Assembly: GCA_016930895.1 (NCBI GenBank) | Contig: JAFGFV010000060.1 | Span: forward strand, 1 to 8,347 | Origin: Spirochaetales bacterium | GTDB lineage: Bacteria > Spirochaetota > Spirochaetia > SZUA-6 > DRHE01 | Length of the DNA: 8,347 bases | Direction of reading: 5' to 3' | Part shown: piece after piece, positions 6,093 to 8,347 of the stretch | Layout of the letters: each line of letters begins with the position of its first letter | How positions within the stretch are numbered: position 1 is the stretch's first letter | Translations under genes and position numbers: made by a program | Notes under the pieces: generated by a model | The model's database searches: none | What the model saw: the letters and a program-made list of their open reading frames with translations, nothing else | Told to the model about the DNA's origin: nothing

Positions 6093-6350
6093 ATGGCGAA
6101 AAGACACACAACGATCGCCGCTGGAGTAGCACACGAAGTCCCGACAGATTTGCGGGAAGCGCTGATTTCCGATCCGGACGCACTGGAGAAATGGAACGGT
6201 CTGACCCCACTTGCACGCAACGAGTGGATCTGCTGGACCACATCGGTCAAGAGGCCGCAAACCAGGGCCAACCACATCGAGAGAGTGCGTTCGGAACTGA
6301 AAGAAGGAAAACGCCGTCCTTGCTGCTGGCCTGGTTGTCCGCATCGGTAG
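6093..6350 (+). CDS. Small YdeI/OmpD-associated family protein with Cys-rich tail
   Basis: This 85-residue protein has the YdeI/OmpD-associated (OmdA-like, 'bacteriocin-protection') pattern: VPTDLREALISDPDALEKWNGLTP at about 16-39, then the ARNEWICWTTSVKRPQTRANHIERV block at about 41-65 and KEGKR. In the family this module is a small helical domain of unclear molecular function; the bacteriocin-protection label is an inherited name, not shown here. The C-terminus RRPCCWPGCPHR (Cys77, Cys78, Cys82, His84) could bind a metal, which is inference. The start at 6093 has AAGGAG six bases upstream. The gene stands alone, with its own promoter and operator-like repeat, and is visibly less GC-rich than its neighbours, which could reflect recent transfer. 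Its 3' end is convergent with the sigma-factor gene. Confidence 0.82.
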   Translation: MAKRHTTIAAGVAHEVPTDLREALISDPDALEKWNGLTPLARNEWICWTTSVKRPQTRANHIERVRSELKEGKRRPCCWPGCPHR

Positions 6351-6370
6351 GGACCTCGTAGCGGCAGGCT

Positions 6371-6389
6371 CAGCTGTCTCGACAGGCTG
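6371..6389. terminator. Possible hairpin between convergent ydeI-like and sigma genes
   Basis: CAGCTGTC (6371-6378) can pair with GACAGGCTG (6381-6389) if one base is bulged. It sits just before the sigma-gene stop, in the 39-base gap between convergent genes. The stem is short and imperfect and no T-run follows, so this is a weak terminator call. Confidence 0.25.
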
Positions 6390-7235
6390 CTAGTGGAAGA
6401 TGTAGTCGCTGAGCTCCGCCGCGGCTTCCCGCAGCTTCCGCAGAGCCCGGATCTCGATCTGCCGAACCGTTTCGGGAGAGATCCCCATCTCATCGCCGAT
6501 CTTCTTGAGGGTGTACTTCTTTCCTCCGAAGAAGGCAAAGCGTCGCAAGAGGATCTGTTTCTCCTTCTCCTTGAGGGTCTCCAGGAAACTCAGGGTGCGC
6601 TCCCTCAGGCTGTTCTCCATGAGCTGGCGCTCCGGGAGGTAAGAGCGATCCTCGATGAGGTCCTGGAGCGTGCCTCCGTCCTCCTGCGTGGGGCCGTCGA
6701 GGGAAACCACGGCGGTGGAAAGGTGGACGATGGTCTCCACTTCCTTCTCCTTAAGTCCCAGCTCCGCGGCGATTTCTTCATTGTTGGGCGTGCGCTTGAG
6801 CTGCTGCGACAGGGTGTTGTAGGCCTTGTTGATCTTGCGCAGCTTCTCTTCCTTGCGGTGCGGAAGGCGGATCACCCGGCGCTTGTTCGACAGGGCGCGA
6901 ACGATCGACTGCTTGATCCACCAGGAGGCGTACGTGCTGAAACGCACGTGCTTGCGGTAGTCATACTTGGAGGCCGCCTTGATCAGACCCAGGTTCCCCT
7001 CCTGGATCAGGTCCAGCAGGGCGACGTCCTTGGTGATGTACTTCTTGGCGATCCGCACCACCAGGCGCAGGTTCGCCGTGATGAGCTTCTGGCGCGCCTC
7101 CTCGTCGCCGGACAGGACTCGCCTGGACAGCTCCAGCTCCTCCTCGAAGCTCAGCAGTTCCGAGCGCTTGATCTGGTCGAAGTAGCTCTTGAGGCTGTCT
7201 TCTCTCGGACTTGCCACGGCGGACCTGGTAGCCAT
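6390..7235 (-). CDS. Sigma70-family RNA polymerase sigma factor (RpoD/SigA-like, group 2 type)
   Basis: The protein has 281 residues and carries regions 1.2 to 4 but no long region 1.1, so it is an alternative or RpoS-type factor rather than a full housekeeping RpoD. Region 1.2 is DSLKSYFDQIKRSELLSFEEE at about 13-33. Region 2 holds DLIQEGNLGLIKAASKYD (75-92) and the -10-recognition segment FSTYASWWIKQSIVRALSNKRRVIRLP (99-125). Region 3 follows, and region 4.2 has the helix-turn-helix YTLKKIGDEMGISPETVRQIEIRALRKLR (241-269). It lacks the RpoH box and is not FliA-like. ATG 7235 is preferred over ATG 7247 because GGGAG stands five bases before it, while the sigma54 promoter leaves 7247 only about eight leader bases and no usable ribosome site. 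It lies downstream of flgI-flgJ on the same strand. The sigma class is sure; its regulon is unknown. Confidence 0.93.
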   Translation of the reverse strand: MATRSAVASPREDSLKSYFDQIKRSELLSFEEELELSRRVLSGDEEARQKLITANLRLVVRIAKKYITKDVALLDLIQEGNLGLIKAASKYDYRKHVRFSTYASWWIKQSIVRALSNKRRVIRLPHRKEEKLRKINKAYNTLSQQLKRTPNNEEIAAELGLKEKEVETIVHLSTAVVSLDGPTQEDGGTLQDLIEDRSYLPERQLMENSLRERTLSFLETLKEKEKQILLRRFAFFGGKKYTLKKIGDEMGISPETVRQIEIRALRKLREAAAELSDYIFH

Positions 7236-7240
7236 CTCTG

Positions 7241-7245
7241 CTCCC
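7241..7245 (-). promoter_or_regulatory. Ribosome-binding site selecting the sigma-factor start at 7235
   Basis: GGGAG reads 7245 to 7241 on the minus strand and ends five bases before ATG 7235. The alternative ATG at 7247 has GAGAGG directly abutting it with no spacer, which is not a workable arrangement. Confidence 0.6.
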
Positions 7246-7265
7246 ATCCTCTCACAAGGAAGTGA

Positions 7266-7282
7266 AGCAAGAAACGTGCCAA
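7266..7282 (-). promoter_or_regulatory. Sigma54 (RpoN) -24/-12 promoter of the sigma-factor gene
   Basis: The minus strand reads TTGGCACGTTTCTTGCT from 7282 to 7266. It has the invariant GG (7280-7279) and GC (7268-7267) twelve bases apart, and the full TGGCAC-N5-TTGCT consensus. The predicted start is near 7255 (a G), leaving a 20-base leader to ATG 7235. It lies intergenically, in the correct orientation, just upstream of the sigma70-family gene. Confidence 0.85.
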
Positions 7283-7291
7283 CCTCCCTAT

Positions 7292-7353
7292 TCAGAATCT
7301 GAGCTGTAATTCTCGATACAGCCGGTAATTAATTTCCGGCCGGTGCAGCCGGC
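7292..7353. promoter_or_regulatory. Palindrome cluster upstream of the sigma54 promoter, candidate enhancer sites
   Basis: Four inverted repeats are packed together. TCAGA-A-TCTGA lies at 7292-7302. GCTGTA-N8-TACAGC lies at 7303-7322. A 20-base near-perfect palindrome, GCCGGTAATTAATTTCCGGC, lies at 7321-7340 with one mismatched pair. GCCGG-N5-CCGGC lies at 7339-7353. The centres are about 42, 58, 75 and 91 bases upstream of the predicted sigma54 start. This is a plausible place for an AAA+ enhancer-binding activator, although somewhat close to the promoter. The 171-base gap 7248-7418 between the sigma gene and flgJ holds no gene. Confidence 0.5.
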
Positions 7354-7418
7354 TTGGTGGGATTTGATTTCGTATACTTTAGGATACCATCTACCCCCAC
7401 TCCTGTGCACAAAAGTGC

Positions 7419-7784
7419 TCAACTTTCCGTGGACAGCTGCCTGACGATCAGGTCCGCCAGCCCGAACTGAGCCGTCTGCGCCATCTTCTTGGCGTACTCG
7501 TCGTACAGCATGTCCTCGAAGAACTCTTCCGCCATCCCTCCGTCCAGCATCCCGCTCTTGGCCACGCTCTTGCGCATGGCGTTCAGCATCTGCTTGATCA
7601 GGATCGCTTCGAACTCCAGCGAGACCTGATACAGCTTGCTCGAGCGGTCCACCCCGCGGCGGGCCCCCACCGAACCACGAGAAGCGGCAGCGGTGGTCGA
7701 GCTGCGGGCGGCCGCGGCGGCCGCCTCTCGTGCACGGCCGACGGACGGGTCCGGGAGATACGCCCCGGACGACAGGATCTCCAT
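7419..7784 (-). CDS. flgJ: FlgJ-type flagellar rod-binding protein (no muramidase domain)
   Basis: This 121-residue protein corresponds to the N-terminal rod-binding domain of FlgJ, which caps or guides assembly of the flagellar rod in the periplasm. The rod-binding region covers about 49-118, with the signature SLEFEAILIKQMLNAMRKS at 55-73 and GGMAEEFFEDMLYDEYAKKMAQTAQFGLADLIVRQL following. The C-terminal peptidoglycan hydrolase domain known in enterobacterial FlgJ is absent; single-domain forms are normal in many other lineages. Residues 15-48 are a low-complexity Ala/Ser/Arg linker. The start at 7784 has a purine-rich ribosome site (GAGAGAGGG) just upstream. It follows flgI after 15 bases, the usual flgI-flgJ order, so the pair is surely one operon. 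Confidence 0.9.
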   Translation of the reverse strand: MEILSSGAYLPDPSVGRAREAAAAAARSSTTAAASRGSVGARRGVDRSSKLYQVSLEFEAILIKQMLNAMRKSVAKSGMLDGGMAEEFFEDMLYDEYAKKMAQTAQFGLADLIVRQLSTES

Positions 7785-7799
7785 GGTTCCCTCTCTCCC

Positions 7800-8347
7800 C
7801 TACATGATCACGAGCTTGCCGTACAAAGCGCCCGCCTTGTCGATGGCCTGGATGATGGGAATGATCGCCTCGGTGCCCAAGCCGATGGCGCGCAGGGTGT
7901 CCACCAGCTCCTCCACCGTGGTCGATTCGCCGAACAGGAAGTGCTGGTCCTCCAGCTCCTGGCTGGTGGCTGCCATCCGCCCGTAGTAGCCCGCGTACGG
8001 GCTCACGCCTCCCACGCTTACGCTCACGTCCCGGTAGGAGACTGCGACCTTGCCGACGCGCACGCGCTCGCCGAAGATGATGACCCCCGAAGCCGAGTCG
8101 ATCACCACGCGGCCCGAAGGGTCCGGGGTCACTTCCACCGACTCCAGCTCCGCCACGAACCCCACCGGGTCCTCCCGCCGCTGTTCGGGGATCTGGATCT
8201 CGATGCGCGCCGGGTCCACCGCCCGCAGCGAGATCTCCCCGAACGCTCCCCGCAGCGCCTCCGCCACGCTGTTCGCGGTCACGAAATCGGGGTGCCGCAG
8301 CAGAATCGAAACCGTGTGTTCCTGCAAGAAGCTGGAGACGATCGAGC
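7800..8347 (-). CDS. flgI: FlgI, flagellar P-ring protein (C-terminal part)
   Basis: About 181 C-terminal residues are present; the 5' part lies beyond the window edge and the frame is open to the end. FlgI forms the P ring around the rod in the peptidoglycan layer of Gram-negative flagella, after export to the periplasm. Recognisable features are RVVIDSASGVIIFGERVRVGKVAVSYRDVSVSV (the family VVINERTGTIV-type segment), and the C-terminal end TTVEELVDTLRAIGLGTEAIIPIIQAIDKAGALYGKLVIM, which closely follows the conserved FlgI tail (V-x-x-LV-x-x-L-N-x-LG ... I-x-I-x-QA-x-x-x-AGAL-x-A-x-L). The TTG at 8327 is internal. flgJ follows directly. Confidence 0.94.
   Translation of the reverse strand, partial: SIVSSFLQEHTVSILLRHPDFVTANSVAEALRGAFGEISLRAVDPARIEIQIPEQRREDPVGFVAELESVEVTPDPSGRVVIDSASGVIIFGERVRVGKVAVSYRDVSVSVGGVSPYAGYYGRMAATSQELEDQHFLFGESTTVEELVDTLRAIGLGTEAIIPIIQAIDKAGALYGKLVIM

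Noticed and set aside
5063..6361. A 432-codon plus-strand frame over the deacetylase gene and the YdeI-like gene
   Set aside because: It overlaps two real genes in other frames and crosses two promoters; the product is a Ser/Arg-rich shadow.
7236..7260. GGA-rich leader of the sigma gene as a CsrA binding region
   Set aside because: Several GGA triplets are present, but they coincide with the ribosome site and no full consensus or hairpin-loop display is visible.
6393..7265. A 290-codon plus-strand frame covering the sigma-factor gene end to end
   Set aside because: It is the mirror frame of a conserved sigma factor; no promoter or ribosome site was seen and the product resembles no known family.
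7361..7390. A sigma70 or sigma28 promoter around GTATAC/TAAAGT in the flgJ-sigma gap
   Set aside because: No matching -35 hexamer at proper spacing was found on either strand, and the sigma28 -10 element is missing downstream of TAAAGT.
7407..7418. A small hairpin (GCAC/GTGC around four A or T) just after flgJ as a terminator
   Set aside because: The stem has only four base pairs and no T-run, so it cannot be supported as a terminator.

Overview
The window comes from a high-GC Gram-negative, flagellated bacterium that makes [NiFe] hydrogenase. The P-ring gene flgI indicates an outer membrane. The gene styles and a sigma54-type promoter upstream of a sigma70-family gene would fit a deltaproteobacterium-like lineage (Desulfobacterota/Myxococcota in the broad sense), but this placement is an inference. 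No mobile element, CRISPR array, rRNA or tRNA was recognised. The window is densely coding and has no gene-free stretch longer than 300 bases.

Layout. (1) Positions 1-2827, plus strand: the 3' end of hypF, then hypC, hypD and hypE. This is a tightly packed hydrogenase-maturation operon that builds the Fe(CN)2CO group of the [NiFe] site. HypF carbamoylates the C-terminal cysteine of HypE, HypE dehydrates it to a thiocyanate, and the HypC-HypD complex receives the cyanide and carries the iron. (2) Positions 2849-5904, minus strand, convergent with hyp: a membrane-anchored divergent polysaccharide deacetylase (YibQ type), tsaD (tRNA t6A synthesis), a small flavodoxin-fold protein, and apt (adenine salvage). 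The first two genes overlap by 4 bases, as do hypD and hypE. The last two overlap by 11 bases and have their own sigma70-like promoter. (3) Positions 5905-6389: a divergent control region and a small plus-strand YdeI/OmpD-associated gene whose base composition is less GC-rich than its surroundings. (4) Positions 6390-8347, minus strand: the end of a flagellar operon (flgI 3' part, flgJ rod-binding protein), then a 171-base AT-richer control region, then a primary-like sigma70-family sigma factor.

Most genes are ordinary housekeeping or accessory genes. The most interesting signals are regulatory. A consensus-matching sigma54 (-24/-12) promoter lies directly in front of the sigma70-family gene, with a cluster of palindromes upstream, which suggests an RpoN-to-sigma70 cascade next to flagellar genes. 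A near-consensus sigma70 promoter abuts the start codon of the deacetylase gene so closely that its mRNA should be leaderless. Helically phased GGTCAA repeats lie upstream of that promoter. A perfect inverted repeat sits over the -10 of the small YdeI-like gene. Two mutually exclusive hairpins separate hypE from apt. All functions are read from sequence motifs; no database search was run.
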